A stretch of DNA of 64,000 bases. Source: Amycolatopsis sp. FBCC-B4732. Its GTDB lineage: Bacteria; Actinomycetota; Actinomycetes; Mycobacteriales; Pseudonocardiaceae. The stretch's first letter is position 1. Each line of letters opens with the position of its first letter. Location of the stretch: contig NZ_CP095376.1 of assembly GCF_023008405.1 (NCBI RefSeq), positions 5,790,001 to 5,854,000 of the forward strand. The letters run 5' to 3'. Shown piece after piece: positions 1 through 9,895 of this stretch. Below the pieces are notes generated by a model. That model had not been told where the DNA came from. It made no database searches and saw nothing but the letters and a program-made list of their open reading frames with translations. The translations under genes were made by a program, and so were the position numbers.

Positions 1-47
1 CACACGAGGAGTATGCGGACCACCACCGACAGTTCTGGAACAGGTGA
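1..47 (+). CDS. C-terminal end of an unidentified protein (partial)
   Basis: Reading from base 3, the plus strand encodes a 14-residue tail ending FWNR and a TGA at 45-47. It stops just before the convergent MerR gene, which ends at 53. The composition (several His and Glu plus aromatic residues) is protein-like, and the layout fits a gene entering from the left edge. Too little is present to name a family, and a chance open frame cannot be excluded. Confidence 0.4.
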   Translation, partial: HEEYADHHRQFWNR

Positions 48-52
48 GGGCG

Positions 53-433
53 TCACGCCGGTGCGGCAGCCAGCTCCTCCGACCCGCTGTACAGCCGGAT
101 CTTGAACCGGATGTGGTCCTGGTGCTCCTGCAACCGCGAGATCTGCGCCGCCACCCGCCGTTCGTGCTCGCGCAGGACCTCCACCCGCTCGTCGCGGGTC
201 GCCTCGCCGGAGCGCAGCAGCTCCACGAACCGGAGCATCTCCGCCACCGGCATGCCCGTGTACCGCAGGCAGCGCAGGAGCTGCAGGAACTCCACATCCT
301 GGTCGGTGAACACGCGCCGCCCGCCTGCCGTGCGGCCGACGTGGTGGAGCAGGCCGATGCGCTCGTAGTACCGCAGGGTGTCGATGGTGAAGCCGGTCTT
401 TTCGGTCACCTGAGCCGGGGTGTAGGACGTCAC
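53..433 (-). CDS. MerR-family transcriptional regulator
   Basis: This is a 126-residue DNA-binding regulator. The N-terminal winged helix carries the MerR signature (YTPAQVTEKTGF, then DTLRYYERIGLL and GGRRVFTDQD), followed by a long dimerisation helix from about residue 70. There is no cysteine cluster, so it is not a SoxR- or metal-type sensor; a small-molecule or aldehyde/drug-type MerR is more likely. A longer frame opens at 460, but the GTG at 433 starts the protein right before the HTH and lies at the predicted transcription start of a MerR-type promoter. It lies downstream of trpA on the same strand, and its promoter overlaps the trpA stop codon. The ligand is unknown. Confidence 0.85.
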   Translation of the reverse strand: MTSYTPAQVTEKTGFTIDTLRYYERIGLLHHVGRTAGGRRVFTDQDVEFLQLLRCLRYTGMPVAEMLRFVELLRSGEATRDERVEVLREHERRVAAQISRLQEHQDHIRFKIRLYSGSEELAAAPA

Positions 434-439
434 CGACCC

Positions 440-470
440 AGCGTGACACCTGGAGCGCACTCCAGGTCAA
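440..470 (-). promoter_or_regulatory. MerR-type promoter with 19-bp spacer and palindromic operator
   Basis: On the minus strand a TTGACC -35 (470-465) and a CACGCT -10 (445-440) are separated by 19 bp, the over-long spacer typical of MerR-activated promoters. The spacer carries an inverted repeat with 8-bp arms, ACCTGGAG and CTCCAGGT (448-467). The -10 lies about 7 bp from the GTG at 433, which predicts a leaderless, autoregulated merR transcript. The site overlaps the last bases of trpA. Confidence 0.7.
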
Positions 471-1258
471 GCGGTGGCGACCGCCCGGCGCACGCCTTCG
501 GCCAGCTCGGCGGACAGCGCACGCACCCCGGAAGGACCTTCCGCCGCCGCCGTGACCAGGGCCGAGCCCACGATCACCGCGTCCGCGAACGACGCCACCT
601 CGGCCGCCTGGTCGCCCGAACGGACGCCCAGGCCCACGCCGATCGGCAACGACGTGTGGGCCCGCGTGCGGCGGACCAGCTCCTCGGCACCCGCGCCGAC
701 CTGGTCGCGCGCGCCGGTCACACCCATCACCGCGGTCGCGTAGATGAAGCCCGACGAGGCCGCCGCCGTGCGGGCGAGGCGCTCCTCCGACGACGAAGGC
801 GCCACCAGGAACGTGCGGTCCAGGCCGTGCTCCTCCGACGCCGTCAGCCACGCCGAGGCTTCGTCCGGGATCAGGTCCGGCGTGATCAGGCCGAGGCCGC
901 CCGCCGCCGCGAGGTCGCGGGCGAAGCGGTCGACGCCGTAGCGGTTGACCGGGTTCCAGTAAGTCATCACGACCGCGCGGCCGCCGCGGGAAGCGATCGA
1001 CTCGACGACCTCGAAGACGTGCTTGAGGCGGAAGCCGTTGTCCAGCGCCGTCACCGAGGCGGCTTGGATGGTCGGGCCGTCCATCACCGGGTCGGAGTAC
1101 GGGACGCCGACCTCGATCAGGTCCGCGCCGCCGTCCACGCACGCCGCGATCAGGTCCTTCGACCCGGCCACCGTGGGGAAGCCCGCCGGGAGGTAGCCGA
1201 CCAGCGCGGCCCGGCCCTCCGCGCGCGTTGTCGCGAAGAGGTCGTCCAGCCCGCTCAT
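467..1258 (-). CDS. trpA: tryptophan synthase alpha subunit
   Basis: A 263-residue TIM barrel that cleaves indole-3-glycerol phosphate to indole and glyceraldehyde 3-phosphate, passing indole to TrpB. Visible marks are [19 protein letters not shown] with the catalytic Glu and the phosphate-binding [12 protein letters not shown] and IVGSAL segments. The start is the ATG at 1258, which overlaps the trpB stop as ATGA (1255-1258), so the two subunits are translationally coupled. Length is normal for the family. It is the last gene of the trp operon; its stop codon falls inside the operator of the next gene. Confidence 0.97.
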   Translation of the reverse strand: MSGLDDLFATTRAEGRAALVGYLPAGFPTVAGSKDLIAACVDGGADLIEVGVPYSDPVMDGPTIQAASVTALDNGFRLKHVFEVVESIASRGGRAVVMTYWNPVNRYGVDRFARDLAAAGGLGLITPDLIPDEASAWLTASEEHGLDRTFLVAPSSSEERLARTAAASSGFIYATAVMGVTGARDQVGAGAEELVRRTRAHTSLPIGVGLGVRSGDQAAEVASFADAVIVGSALVTAAAEGPSGVRALSAELAEGVRRAVATA

Positions 1259-2466
1259 CCGTTCACCAGCCCGAACCACTTCGCCGCCGTGTCCATGTCC
1301 TTGTCGCCGCGACCGGAGAGGTTCACCACGATCAGCCCGTCCGGCCCCAGCTCGCGGCCGAGCACCAGCGCGCCGGCCAGCGCGTGCGCCGACTCGATCG
1401 CCGGGATGATGCCCTCGGTGCGCGAGAGCAGCTTGAACGCGTCCATCGCCTCGGCGTCGGTGACCGGGCGGTACTCCGCGCGGCCGGTGTCCTTCAGCCA
1501 CGCGTGCTCCGGGCCGACGCCCGGGTAGTCCAGCCCGGCCGAGATCGAGTGCGACTCGACCGTCTGGCCGTCCTCGTCCTGCAGCAGGTACGTCATCGCG
1601 CCGTGCAGGTTGCCCGGAGTGCCCTTCGTGAGCGTCGCCCCGTGCCGGTTGCCCTCGATGCCCTCGCCGCCCGGCTCCAGGCCGACCAGCCGCACGGACG
1701 GGTCGTCGTAGAAGCCGGAGAAGATGCCGATCGCGTTCGACCCGCCGCCGACGCACGCCGCGACGACGTCGGGCAGGCGGCCGGCCTGCTCGAGGATCTG
1801 CTCGCGGGCCTCGGTGCCGATGACGTGGTGGAAGTTGCGCACCATCGTCGGGAACGGCGCCGGCCCGGCGGCCGTGCCGAACAGGTAGTGCGTGGTGTCG
1901 GCGTTGGTGACCCAGTCGCGCAGCGCCTCGTTGATCGCGTCCTTCAGCGTCCGCGAACCGGTCTTGACCGGGATCACCTCGGCGCCGAGCAGCCGCATGC
2001 GGGCCACGTTCAGCGCCTGGCGCTCGGTGTCGACCTCGCCCATGTAGACGACGCAGTCGAGGTCGAGCAGCGCGCACGCGGTCGCCGTGGCGACGCCGTG
2101 CTGACCGGCGCCGGTTTCGGCGATGACGCGCTTCTTGCCCATCCGCTTGGTGAGCAGCGCCTGACCCAGCACGTTGTTGATCTTGTGGGAGCCGGTGTGG
2201 TTCAGGTCTTCGCGCTTGAGGAAGACCCGCGCGCCGCCGGCGTGCTCGCCGAAGCGCTTGGCCTCGGTGAGCAGCGACGGTCGGCCCGCGTAGTCCTTCA
2301 GCAGGCGGTTGAACTCGTTCAGGAACTCCGGGTCGTGCCGGGCCTTCTCGTACTCCGTGGCGACCTCGTCGACGACGCCGATCAGCGCCTCCGGCATGAA
2401 CCGCCCGCCGTACGGGCCGTAGTAGCCCCGCTCGTCCGGGTCGTGCTTGTCGTGCTGCTCCGTCAC
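1255..2466 (-). CDS. trpB: tryptophan synthase beta subunit
   Basis: This 403-residue PLP enzyme condenses indole with serine to make tryptophan. It carries the PLP lysine motif HTGSHKINN and the phosphate-binding GGGSNAIG loop. It begins with GTG at 2466, overlapping the trpC stop by 4 bp (GTGA), and ends over the trpA start. Length and both motifs are normal. Coupling to trpA fits the alpha2beta2 complex that channels indole between subunits. Confidence 0.97.
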   Translation of the reverse strand: MTEQHDKHDPDERGYYGPYGGRFMPEALIGVVDEVATEYEKARHDPEFLNEFNRLLKDYAGRPSLLTEAKRFGEHAGGARVFLKREDLNHTGSHKINNVLGQALLTKRMGKKRVIAETGAGQHGVATATACALLDLDCVVYMGEVDTERQALNVARMRLLGAEVIPVKTGSRTLKDAINEALRDWVTNADTTHYLFGTAAGPAPFPTMVRNFHHVIGTEAREQILEQAGRLPDVVAACVGGGSNAIGIFSGFYDDPSVRLVGLEPGGEGIEGNRHGATLTKGTPGNLHGAMTYLLQDEDGQTVESHSISAGLDYPGVGPEHAWLKDTGRAEYRPVTDAEAMDAFKLLSRTEGIIPAIESAHALAGALVLGRELGPDGLIVVNLSGRGDKDMDTAAKWFGLVNG

Positions 2467-3272
2467 CGCGACGGCCTCGGGCAGGCGGGGTGCGATCCGG
2501 CGGTGACCAGCTTGACCAGGGAACCCTTCGGGTCACCGGACGCGACGAGACCCTCGCCGACCAGCACCGCGTCGGCGCCGTGACCGGCGTAGGACATCAG
2601 GTCGCCCGGACCGCGGACACCCGACTCGGCGACCTTGTAGACGTCCATCGGCAGGCCGGGGGCCAGCCGCGAGAAGACGTCCCGGTCCACCTCGAGGGTG
2701 TGCAGGTTGCGCGCGTTGACGCCGATGACCTTGGCGCCCGCTTCGAGGGCCTTGTCGGCCTCCTCGGCGTTGTGGATCTCCACCAGCGCGGTCATGCCGA
2801 GCGACTCGACGCGGTCGAGCAGCGCGACGAGCGCGTTCTGCTCCAGCGCGGCGACGATCAGCAGCACCATGTCGGCGCCGTGCAGCCGGGCCTCGTGCAC
2901 CTGGTACGGGCTGACGATGAAGTCCTTGCGCAGGATGGGGATGTCCACCGCGGCGCGGACCGCGTCGAGGTCGGCCAGCGACCCGCCGAAGCGGCGCTGC
3001 TCGGTCAGCACGCTGATCACCCGCGCGCCGCCGTCTTCGTAGTCCTTCGCCAGCGCGGCCGGGTCGGGGATGTCGGCCAGGTCGCCCTTGGAGGGGCTGC
3101 GCCGCTTCACCTCGGCGATCACGCCGATGCCGGATTCACGCAGCGCGGACATCACGTCGCGGGGCGCCGGGGCGGCGGCCGCGCGGATCTTCAGTTCGTC
3201 GAACGGCAGCGCGGATTCCCGCACGGCGAGGTCTTCCCGCACGCCGGCGACGATGTCTTCGAGCACGCTCAC
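2463..3272 (-). CDS. trpC: indole-3-glycerol phosphate synthase
   Basis: A 269-residue TIM-barrel enzyme that cyclises CdRP to indole-3-glycerol phosphate. Catalytic landmarks are [12 protein letters not shown] near the N-terminus, [12 protein letters not shown] in the middle and AESGV near the C-terminus. I chose the GTG at 3272 because actinobacterial TrpC begins at the [13 protein letters not shown] segment; the frame could start at 3293 with seven extra residues. It is monofunctional: no TrpF domain is fused. Its substrate comes from the PRA isomerase step, supplied here by PriA. Confidence 0.95.
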   Translation of the reverse strand: MSVLEDIVAGVREDLAVRESALPFDELKIRAAAAPAPRDVMSALRESGIGVIAEVKRRSPSKGDLADIPDPAALAKDYEDGGARVISVLTEQRRFGGSLADLDAVRAAVDIPILRKDFIVSPYQVHEARLHGADMVLLIVAALEQNALVALLDRVESLGMTALVEIHNAEEADKALEAGAKVIGVNARNLHTLEVDRDVFSRLAPGLPMDVYKVAESGVRGPGDLMSYAGHGADAVLVGEGLVASGDPKGSLVKLVTAGSHPACPRPSR

Positions 3273-3396
3273 CGGGCGCCCCCGCCCGGGCACGTGCTCA
3301 CGGATTCACTCGCAAGGTCGCTCACAAAAACCTTCCCCTTCCCGCCGAAACGATGCTAACCCCCGCATCTGGAGCGCTCGGTTCCGGGTGCGTGCG

Positions 3397-3969
3397 TTAC
3401 TCCGAATGCCTGCCGCGGACGTCCGTCGGGTCCTCCCCTTCCGACAGCGCTTCCCACAGCTCGGCGTCCGGATCGCGGGTCTTCTTCCGCGTCGCCGGAG
3501 CCGCGTACTTGGTACCCAGCCGCGCCGCCTTGCCCGCGCCCTTGACGGCTGCCAACCCGCCGGCGGCGACGAGAATTCCCCCCAGCACGGCCAGCCCGCG
3601 CCCGATCAGCATCTGGGACACCGGCAGGCCGTCGGCGTAGCCGCCGAAGCGGACGCCGTCGATCCCGGTCCAGACCGCCGCCAGGCCGGCCAGCGCGAGC
3701 ACGACGCCGAGCACGCGCCGCGCCCAGCCGCCGGTCGCGATGACCCCGGCCACCCCGGCCAGCGCGAGCAGGGCCAGCGGCACCAGGGCCGTCGCCTGCT
3801 GCTCGCCGGTCTCGCGGTACAGCACCGTGCCGCGCACGCCGCCGTCGCGGAATTCGGCGAACCAGGTCAGCCGTGACGCGCCCCACAGCGCGAGCGCGCC
3901 GAGCAGCAGCCCGGTCACGATCATCCACAGTGGACGGCGGGACGGCTTGGCCGCGGCGGGCTCAGACAC
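3397..3969 (-). CDS. Trp biosynthesis-associated membrane protein (TIGR02234-type)
   Basis: 190 residues with about four membrane segments: [20 protein letters not shown], a pair around residues 60-100, and one near 120-140. The C-terminal tail is charged ([16 protein letters not shown]). Actinobacteria regularly keep such a protein between trpE and trpC, and family members are annotated as Trp-associated membrane proteins. The biochemical role is unknown. The GTG start overlaps the trpE stop by 8 bp. A 124-bp gap without a recognised gene separates it from trpC; I saw no clear Trp-codon leader peptide or attenuator there. Confidence 0.85.
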   Translation of the reverse strand: MSEPAAAKPSRRPLWMIVTGLLLGALALWGASRLTWFAEFRDGGVRGTVLYRETGEQQATALVPLALLALAGVAGVIATGGWARRVLGVVLALAGLAAVWTGIDGVRFGGYADGLPVSQMLIGRGLAVLGGILVAAGGLAAVKGAGKAARLGTKYAAPATRKKTRDPDAELWEALSEGEDPTDVRGRHSE

Positions 3970-5530
3970 GGGCGGAGTCCGCGGCCGGGTCGAGGGTGCC
4001 CGCGGCCACCATCGTCTGCGCGGCGGCCACCGCCGAGAGCACGGTCCTGGCCTTGTTCAGCGATTCGGTGTCCTCGTAGTCCGCCACCGAGTCGGCGACC
4101 ACCCCGCCGCCGGCCTGCACGTGCGCGATGCCGTCCTTGACCAGCGCGGTGCGGATCGCGATCGCCGTGTCGGCGTCGCCGGCGAAGTCGAGGTAGCCCA
4201 CGACCCCGCCGTACAGCGCGCGGCGGACCGGCTCCAGCTCCTCGATCAGCTGCATGGCGCGCACCTTGGGGGCACCCGAGAGCGTCCCGGCCGGGAAGCA
4301 CGCGGTGACGGCGTCGAAGGCCGTCTTGCCCTCGGCCAGCTCGCCGGTGACGGTCGAGACGATGTGCATGACGTGGCTGTAGCGCTCGATCTGGAAGAAG
4401 TCGACGACGCGGACGGTGCCCGGCTTGCAGACCTTGCCGAGGTCGTTGCGGCCGAGGTCGACGAGCATCAGGTGCTCGGCGCGCTCCTTCTCGTCGGCCA
4501 GCAGGTCCTTGGCCAGCTGCGCGTCCTCTTCCGGATCGGCGCCGCGCCAGCGCGTGCCCGCGATGGGGTGCGTGGTCGCGCGGCCATCCCGCACGGTGAC
4601 CAGGGATTCGGGGCTGGAGCCGACGATGTCGAAGCCCTCCAGCCGCAGCAGGTACATGTACGGGCTCGGGTTGGACGTCCGCAGCACGCGGTAGATGTCG
4701 AGCGCGTCGGCGGCGGTCGGGATCTCGAACCGTTGCGAGGGCACGATCTGGAACGCTTCGCCGGCCTTGATCGCTTCGACGGCCTTCTCGACCGCGGCGT
4801 GGAAGTCCGCCTTGGAGCGCTTCCGGGTGAACTCCGGCGCGGGCCGGTCGAACGCGGCGACGGTCGCGGGCGCGGGCACCTGCAGCTGCTCGGTCATCGC
4901 GCTCAGCCGGGCGACGGCGTCGTCGTAGGCCGCGTCCACGCGCTCGGGCGAGTCGTCCCAGTTGACGGCGTTCGCGATGAGCGTGACCGTGCCCTCGTGG
5001 TGGTCGAACGCCGCGAGGTCGGTGGCCAGGAGCATGGTCAGCTCGGGGATGTCGAGGTCGCGCTCGGCCAGCTCGGGCAGCCGTTCCAGCCAGCGCACGG
5101 CGTCGTAGCCGATGTAGCCGACCATGCCGCCGGTCAGCGGCGGCAATCCGGGCAGGGGTTCGGTGTGCAACGCTTCGATCGTTTCGCGCAGCACGGTGAG
5201 CGGGTTGCCCTCGCACGGCAGGCCGACCGGCGGGGTGCCGGTCCAGACCGCTTTCCCGGCACGCACGGTCAGCGCGGCCGGGCTGCGGACGCCGATGAAC
5301 GACCAGCGCGTCCAGGAGGCGCCGTTTTCGGCCGACTCGAACAGGAACGTGCCCGGCCGGTCGGCGGCGAGCTTGCGGTACACCCCGATCGGCGTCTCGC
5401 CGTCGGCGAGGACCCGGCGCACGACCGGGATCACGCGGCGGCTCTCGGCGAGGGCGCGGAAGTCCTCGCGGGACGGGCTGACCGAGCCGGGACCGGTCGA
5501 ACCGGCGGAAGCGCTGACCATGGGGCTCAT
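3962..5530 (-). CDS. trpE: anthranilate synthase component I
   Basis: 522 residues. TrpE converts chorismate to anthranilate using ammonia from the glutaminase TrpG, which is not in this window. It has the N-terminal regulatory segment with a LFESAENG motif (the usual tryptophan feedback site) and the chorismate-binding C-terminal domain, with [21 protein letters not shown] and the late [19 protein letters not shown] motif. The ATG at 5530 follows a GGGGCGG stretch; the frame could extend to 5575. It heads the trp operon and diverges from a TetR gene across a short region with a perfect inverted repeat. Confidence 0.96.
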   Translation of the reverse strand: MSPMVSASAGSTGPGSVSPSREDFRALAESRRVIPVVRRVLADGETPIGVYRKLAADRPGTFLFESAENGASWTRWSFIGVRSPAALTVRAGKAVWTGTPPVGLPCEGNPLTVLRETIEALHTEPLPGLPPLTGGMVGYIGYDAVRWLERLPELAERDLDIPELTMLLATDLAAFDHHEGTVTLIANAVNWDDSPERVDAAYDDAVARLSAMTEQLQVPAPATVAAFDRPAPEFTRKRSKADFHAAVEKAVEAIKAGEAFQIVPSQRFEIPTAADALDIYRVLRTSNPSPYMYLLRLEGFDIVGSSPESLVTVRDGRATTHPIAGTRWRGADPEEDAQLAKDLLADEKERAEHLMLVDLGRNDLGKVCKPGTVRVVDFFQIERYSHVMHIVSTVTGELAEGKTAFDAVTACFPAGTLSGAPKVRAMQLIEELEPVRRALYGGVVGYLDFAGDADTAIAIRTALVKDGIAHVQAGGGVVADSVADYEDTESLNKARTVLSAVAAAQTMVAAGTLDPAADSARV

Positions 5531-5568
5531 TGTGCCGCCCCGGGCAGATCCGGCGACGGCGGGGCCAT

Positions 5569-5610
5569 AATTCAATGAATGTTGAATTGCGCCGGGACGT
5601 GCGTCATGAT
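5569..5610 (+). promoter_or_regulatory. Divergent trpE/tetR control region with perfect inverted repeat
   Basis: An inverted repeat with 7-bp arms (AATTCAA, 6-bp spacer, TTGAATT) spans 5569-5588 between trpE and the TetR gene. Its right arm supplies a -35 (TTGAAT, 5582-5587) followed after 17 bp by a -10 (CATGAT, 5605-5610), so transcription should begin near the GTG at 5617, predicting a leaderless tetR mRNA. The A/T-rich palindrome stands out against GC-rich surroundings and looks like a TetR operator, which would also lie in the trpE upstream region. Confidence 0.65.
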
Positions 5611-5616
5611 GGAGCC

Positions 5617-6231
5617 GTGAGCACCACCGACAACCCCGACACTACTGCCCGCCGCCGCGGCCGCCGGCCCGCCGGCCAGGACACCCGCACGGCGCTGGTC
5701 GAGGCCGCGCGGGCGGTGTTCGCCGAGAACGGCTACGACGGCGCGACGGTGCGCGCGATCGCCACCCGCGCCGGCGTCGACGCGGCGATGGTCAACCACT
5801 GGTTCGGCAGCAAGGAGGGCCTGTTCGCGAAGGCCGTGCTCCAGCTGCCGTTCGACCCGGTGGAACTGCAGGGAGAAATCCGCCGCGGCCCGGACGAGGA
5901 GATCGGCGAACGGATCGTCCGCACCTTCCTCACCCGCTGGGACGGCGCGGGCGGCGACGTCTTCCAGGCCCTGGTCCGCAGCATCACCGGCCACGAGCAG
6001 GCCGGCCAGGTCCTGCGGGCCTTCTTCCAGAACTTCTTCACCGGCCTGATCACGTCGATCGGCTCGGACCGGATCCCGCTGCGCACGGCGCTCTGTGCGT
6101 CCCAGCTGGTCGGCATGGGCATGATCCGGTACGTGGCGAAGTTCGAGCCGCTGGTGGCGGCGGAGGTCGAGACGCTGGTGGCGGCGGTGGCGCCGACGGT
6201 GCAGCGCTACATCACCGGCGAGATCGACTAG
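5617..6231 (+). CDS. TetR-family transcriptional regulator
   Basis: 204 residues with a classical TetR N-terminal [28 protein letters not shown], then [23 protein letters not shown] (given in two parts). The C-terminal ligand domain resembles that of the TetR at 9256, and the HTH halves of the two are near-identical, so they look like paralogs. The GTG at 5617 is preferred because it starts just before the basic arm [13 protein letters not shown] and matches the leaderless promoter. It probably represses itself through the palindrome at 5569-5588. A link to trpE is possible from position but not shown. Confidence 0.88.
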   Translation: MSTTDNPDTTARRRGRRPAGQDTRTALVEAARAVFAENGYDGATVRAIATRAGVDAAMVNHWFGSKEGLFAKAVLQLPFDPVELQGEIRRGPDEEIGERIVRTFLTRWDGAGGDVFQALVRSITGHEQAGQVLRAFFQNFFTGLITSIGSDRIPLRTALCASQLVGMGMIRYVAKFEPLVAAEVETLVAAVAPTVQRYITGEID

Positions 6232-7250
6232 CTCCGCCGCGTGCCCGGCGCGTACGCCGGGATGGCGTACGGCCGCTCCCCGGCCGCCCCGGCCGGGAAC
6301 AGCACGACCACGTCGCACCCCCAGCCGCCGATCCACGCGAGACGGCCCGGCCGTTCGGCCAGCACGCCGGTGTGGCGGCTCTTCTGGGTCCCGTTCAGCG
6401 TGAGCACCGAGCCGTCGCGGTAGCGGACTTCGCAGTCCGGCATGTTCCGGCGGCGCGCTCCGGAGCCCGGGACCACGGTCACCGAGGCCCGGCACCAGCC
6501 GGTGCGCCGCACCGCGCGGTCCAGCCGGCGGCAGTGCAACGCCCGCACCACCGTGGTCCGCAGCACGACGTAGCCGACCGCCACCAGCAGGCTCAGCACC
6601 GCGACGACGGGGACGCCTTCCGCCCGCTCGGCGGCGAAGCGGACGTCCTGCGGACGGGCGGGTTCGTAAACGACGGACACCACCTGGCCGACCGCGTACG
6701 CGTCGCCCGGTTCCGGAGTGAGCTTCGCGGTGCGAGACGCGCCGCCGACGCGGTATTCCACCTCCACCCGCGCGTCCGCGACGGCGACGACGGTGGCGAG
6801 TGCTTCGGTGCCGGTTTCCGCTTCCGCACCACCGCTGTTCGCCCCGTAGAGCGCCGCGCAGCCGGCCAGTGCCCAGCACCAGACCGCGGCGGTGAACACC
6901 GAACGCCGGATCTGCGCCCGCAGCCCCGCGATGTCGCCCTCGAACTCGGCGCGATCCCCTTCCGGCAGCCAGTTCCCGAGGCCCAGGCGCGCCAGCTCGG
7001 CGTCGTCGCGCCGGTCGTCGGCCAGGATCCGGGTACCGACGAGGGCGGCCAGCGTCGCCGCACCGACGAGCGCCGCGACTTCGGCGGGCAGCTCGCCCGG
7101 GAACAGGACGGGGCCCGGCGCGAGCGAGATCGACGTGACGAGCACGAACAACAGGAAGACCGCCACGGCCTGCGCGGCCAGCAGGTCGCGCAGGTCTTTG
7201 CGCCGCTCCAGCCGCCGGGCGACGGCACCGGCGTCCGATCCCAGGTCCAT
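6228..7250 (-). CDS. DUF3592-like membrane protein
   Basis: 340 residues. After a short cytoplasmic start there are two membrane segments (about residues 25-45 and 55-75), a third near 115-135, then a soluble domain with EVEYRVGG and VVSVVYEPARPQDVRF. That pattern (a small beta domain ending in a Tyr-Glu/Asp-Pro motif) is typical of DUF3592 proteins. A fourth membrane segment follows and a second beta domain ends the protein. Function is unknown. It overlaps the convergent TetR gene by 4 bp. No catalytic motif is evident. Confidence 0.6.
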   Translation of the reverse strand: MDLGSDAGAVARRLERRKDLRDLLAAQAVAVFLLFVLVTSISLAPGPVLFPGELPAEVAALVGAATLAALVGTRILADDRRDDAELARLGLGNWLPEGDRAEFEGDIAGLRAQIRRSVFTAAVWCWALAGCAALYGANSGGAEAETGTEALATVVAVADARVEVEYRVGGASRTAKLTPEPGDAYAVGQVVSVVYEPARPQDVRFAAERAEGVPVVAVLSLLVAVGYVVLRTTVVRALHCRRLDRAVRRTGWCRASVTVVPGSGARRRNMPDCEVRYRDGSVLTLNGTQKSRHTGVLAERPGRLAWIGGWGCDVVVLFPAGAAGERPYAIPAYAPGTRRS

Positions 7251-7351
7251 GCGCGCAGCCTAGAGCGGGAACCCGCAGCTCAGCGGTGTTCCGGCGATAC
7301 CGCACACCAGGGCAACCCGGCAGCCTCGCCGTGCGTGCAAGGGGAGCAGGG

Positions 7352-7714
7352 TCAGCGGGCGAGCAGCAGCGCGATCAGCGCCAGCGCGGCCGGCAGCACC
7401 TGCACGAACAGGATCCGCTTGCTCGCCGTCGCCGCGCCGTAGAGGCCCGCGACGATGACGCACACCAGGCCGTACAGCTTGAGCTGGAAGCCCGACGGGT
7501 CGCTCGCGATGAGCCCCCACACCAGCGCGAGCGCCAGGAAACCGTTGTACAGCCCCTGGTTCGCGGCGAGCGTCTTGCTCTCCTCCGCGAACTCCTTCGT
7601 GGTGCCGAAGGCGGCGCGGGCGCGCGGCGTGGTCCAGAGGAACATCTCCAGGACGACGATGTAGACGTGGATCAGGGCGACCAGCCCGACCAGGACGTCG
7701 GCGACGATTGTCAC
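7352..7714 (-). CDS. DUF1304-family membrane protein
   Basis: 120 residues with four membrane helices: an N-terminal one with the family-typical [13 protein letters not shown], two after [13 protein letters not shown], and one at the C-terminus. The polar loop [18 protein letters not shown] lies between helices 1 and 2, as in DUF1304. It begins with GTG at 7714, overlapping the hisI stop as GTGA, so it is probably translated from the hisFI mRNA. The role is unknown; nothing links it directly to histidine synthesis. Confidence 0.8.
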   Translation of the reverse strand: MTIVADVLVGLVALIHVYIVVLEMFLWTTPRARAAFGTTKEFAEESKTLAANQGLYNGFLALALVWGLIASDPSGFQLKLYGLVCVIVAGLYGAATASKRILFVQVLPAALALIALLLAR

Positions 7715-8073
7715 GCGTGCTCTTTCTCGTCGGCCAGGAGCAGCCGCTCCTCGGTGTCGAAACAGGTGTGCGTGCCGGTGTGACAGGCGGGGCCGGTCTG
7801 GTCGACGCGCAGCAGCACCGTATCGCCGTCGCAGTCGATGCGCACCTCGCGGACGTGCTGGTAGTGCCCGGACGTCTCGCCCTTGACCCACAGCTTGCCG
7901 CGGCTGCGCGACCAGTACGTGCCGCGGCGGGTGGCCAGGGTCGCGGCGAGGGCGTCGTCGTTCATCCAGGCCATCATCAGCACGTCCGAAGTGGCGTGCT
8001 CGACGACGACCGCGGCGATCAGGCCGTCGGCGGTGCGCTTGAGGCGCGCCGAAACGGCCGCGTCCAGGCTCAT
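7711..8073 (-). CDS. hisI: phosphoribosyl-AMP cyclohydrolase
   Basis: 120 residues; opens the adenine ring of PR-AMP in histidine synthesis. Diagnostic motifs are [25 protein letters not shown] and [23 protein letters not shown], whose cysteines and aspartates bind zinc and magnesium. It is monofunctional, without the HisE pyrophosphohydrolase domain, as usual in actinobacteria. It overlaps both neighbours by 4 bp. Confidence 0.96.
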   Translation of the reverse strand: MSLDAAVSARLKRTADGLIAAVVVEHATSDVLMMAWMNDDALAATLATRRGTYWSRSRGKLWVKGETSGHYQHVREVRIDCDGDTVLLRVDQTGPACHTGTHTCFDTEERLLLADEKEHA

Positions 8074-8447
8074 GCTTGCGCTCCCAGGATGTGCCGCTTG
8101 AGCGGCATCGAGTTCAGCAGGACGAACGCGTAGCCGTAGCCCGCGAAGGACAGACCGGAGAACAGCTTGTTCCACCACAGCGCCGCGCCGAGCAGCAGGA
8201 AGGCGTGCAGCAGCGCGAAAACCACGGTGACGACGAGGCCGCCGATGCGCGCGCTGCCCATCTTGTGCACCAGCCCGGTCGTCACGACGCCGCCGAGGAT
8301 CAGCGCCAGCGCCGGCATCCGGTAGATCTCGAGCCCCGAACCGGCACCGAGCACCGGGATCAGGTCGAGCAGCGCCCACGCGACCGGCAGCCCGATCAGC
8401 AGGGCGGCGGTGACCTTCACCTCGACGGGTGCCTGCCACGACCTCAT
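8070..8447 (-). CDS. small membrane protein between hisF and hisI
   Basis: 125 residues with four hydrophobic stretches: [54 protein letters not shown], and one around [12 protein letters not shown]. It ends in a short basic tail. It overlaps both hisF and hisI by 4 bp, so it is an obligate member of this operon. I do not recognise a named family. Similar small membrane genes are sometimes inserted in actinobacterial his operons; no function can be inferred. Confidence 0.8.
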   Translation of the reverse strand: MRSWQAPVEVKVTAALLIGLPVAWALLDLIPVLGAGSGLEIYRMPALALILGGVVTTGLVHKMGSARIGGLVVTVVFALLHAFLLLGAALWWNKLFSGLSFAGYGYAFVLLNSMPLKRHILGAQA

Positions 8448-9217
8448 CGGACCTCGACCCCGCCGTCGCGCAGCGCGCCCTTGACGTCGCCGATCTTCAG
8501 CTGTCCGAAGTGGAACACGCTGGCCGCGAGCACCGCGTCGGCGCCGGTGCGCACCGCGGGCAGGAAGTGCTCGAGCGCGCCCGCTCCCCCGCTGGCGATC
8601 ACCGGGACCCGCACGGCCTTGCGGACCAGCTCGATGAGCTCGAGGTCGAAGCCGTTCTTGGTGCCGTCGGCGTCCATGGAGTTCAGCAGGATCTCGCCGA
8701 CGCCGAGCTCCTCGCCGCGCGCGGCCCACTCGACGGCGTCGATCCCGGTGCCGCGGCGGCCGCCGTGGGTGGTGACCTCGAAGCCGGACGCGGTCGGCTC
8801 GCCGCCTTCGGGGACGCGGCGCGCGTCGACCGAAAGCACGATGCACTGGGCGCCGAAGCGGCGTGAGGCCTCGTGGAGGAACTCGGGCCGGGCGATGGCG
8901 GCCGTGTTGATGCTCACCTTGTCCGCGCCGGTGCGCAGGAGCCGGTTGACGTCGTCGTTGGTGCGGACGCCGCCGCCGACGGTGAGCGGGATGAAGACCT
9001 GCTCGGCGGTGCGGCGGACCACGTCATAGGTGGTTTCGCGGTCGCCGGAAGACGCCGTGACGTCGAGGAACGTCAGCTCGTCGGCCCCCTCGGCGTCGTA
9101 ACGCCGGGCCAGCTCGACCGGGTCGCCGGCGTCGCGGAGGCCGGCGAAGTTGACACCCTTCACGACCCGGCCCGCGTCGACGTCGAGACAGGGGATCACC
9201 CGCACCGCGACAGACAT
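8444..9217 (-). CDS. hisF: imidazole glycerol phosphate synthase, cyclase subunit
   Basis: 257 residues, TIM barrel. HisF uses ammonia from HisH to convert PRFAR to IGP and AICAR. Motifs: [20 protein letters not shown] at the start with the catalytic Asp, [17 protein letters not shown] with the second catalytic Asp, and [13 protein letters not shown] used the ATG at 9217 rather than the frame opening at 9262, because HisF families begin just before VIPCLDV. Its partner hisH lies 12 kb away at 21745-22371. Confidence 0.96.
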   Translation of the reverse strand: MSVAVRVIPCLDVDAGRVVKGVNFAGLRDAGDPVELARRYDAEGADELTFLDVTASSGDRETTYDVVRRTAEQVFIPLTVGGGVRTNDDVNRLLRTGADKVSINTAAIARPEFLHEASRRFGAQCIVLSVDARRVPEGGEPTASGFEVTTHGGRRGTGIDAVEWAARGEELGVGEILLNSMDADGTKNGFDLELIELVRKAVRVPVIASGGAGALEHFLPAVRTGADAVLAASVFHFGQLKIGDVKGALRDGGVEVR

Positions 9218-9255
9218 GCGCACCAGCGTAGTCAAGGGGGTTCTAAGCTCGGGCA

Positions 9256-9861
9256 ATGGCACGGGCGGGACGGCGGCCGGGACAGACGGAGACGCGCGAG
9301 AAGATCCTCGACGCGGCCCGCCACCGGTTCGCCGAGCTGGGCTACGACGGCGCGACGGTCCGCGGGATCGCCGCCGACGCGGGCGTCAACGCGGCCCTGC
9401 TGCACCACTTCTTCGGCAGCAAGCAGGCCCTCTTCGCGGCGGCGATGAACCTGCCGGTCAACCCGGCGTCCCTGGTTCCGGCGATCCTGGCCGGGCCGCG
9501 CGAAGGCGTCGGCGAACGGCTGGTGCGGGCCTTCCTGGCGGTGTGGGCGGCGCCGGAGGGGCGCACGCCGTTCGTCGCGATGCTGCGCGCGGCGGCGACG
9601 AACGAGCAGGTCGCGGTGATGATGCGCCAGTTCATCGAGCGCACGGTGCTGGCCGAGGTGGCGCGGGCGCTGGACGTCCCGAAGATCCGCGTGACGGGGA
9701 TCGCGGCGCAGATGATGGGGGTCGCGCTGCTGCGGTACGTCATCAGGCTGCCCCCGCTGGCCGGGGCGGACGACGAGGAGATCGTCGCGCTGCTGGCCCC
9801 GGTGGCGCAGTACTACCTCGATTCACGCGACGGTGTCGAAACCCGCCAGGCGCCTTCGTAG
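9256..9861 (+). CDS. TetR-family transcriptional regulator
   Basis: 201 residues. The HTH reads [20 protein letters not shown] followed by [22 protein letters not shown]. The N-terminal half closely resembles the TetR at 5617, suggesting an old duplication across the his/trp interval. A TAAGCT -10 (9244-9249) lies 6 bp before the ATG and predicts a leaderless message. It diverges from hisF with only 38 bp between, so it could affect hisF as well as itself. The ligand is unknown. Confidence 0.87.
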   Translation: MARAGRRPGQTETREKILDAARHRFAELGYDGATVRGIAADAGVNAALLHHFFGSKQALFAAAMNLPVNPASLVPAILAGPREGVGERLVRAFLAVWAAPEGRTPFVAMLRAAATNEQVAVMMRQFIERTVLAEVARALDVPKIRVTGIAAQMMGVALLRYVIRLPPLAGADDEEIVALLAPVAQYYLDSRDGVETRQAPS

Positions 9862-9895
9862 TCAGGGTGAGAGTCCCCGACCCGAGGAGCGCACC

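Noticed and set aside
44..1528. Long plus-strand frame over trpA and trpB
   Set aside because: It is antisense to two genes with clear motifs and has Arg/Ala/Gly-rich shadow composition.
3273..3396. Tryptophan attenuator with leader peptide
   Set aside because: No short frame with adjacent Trp codons and no alternative hairpins that I could support between the membrane gene and trpC.
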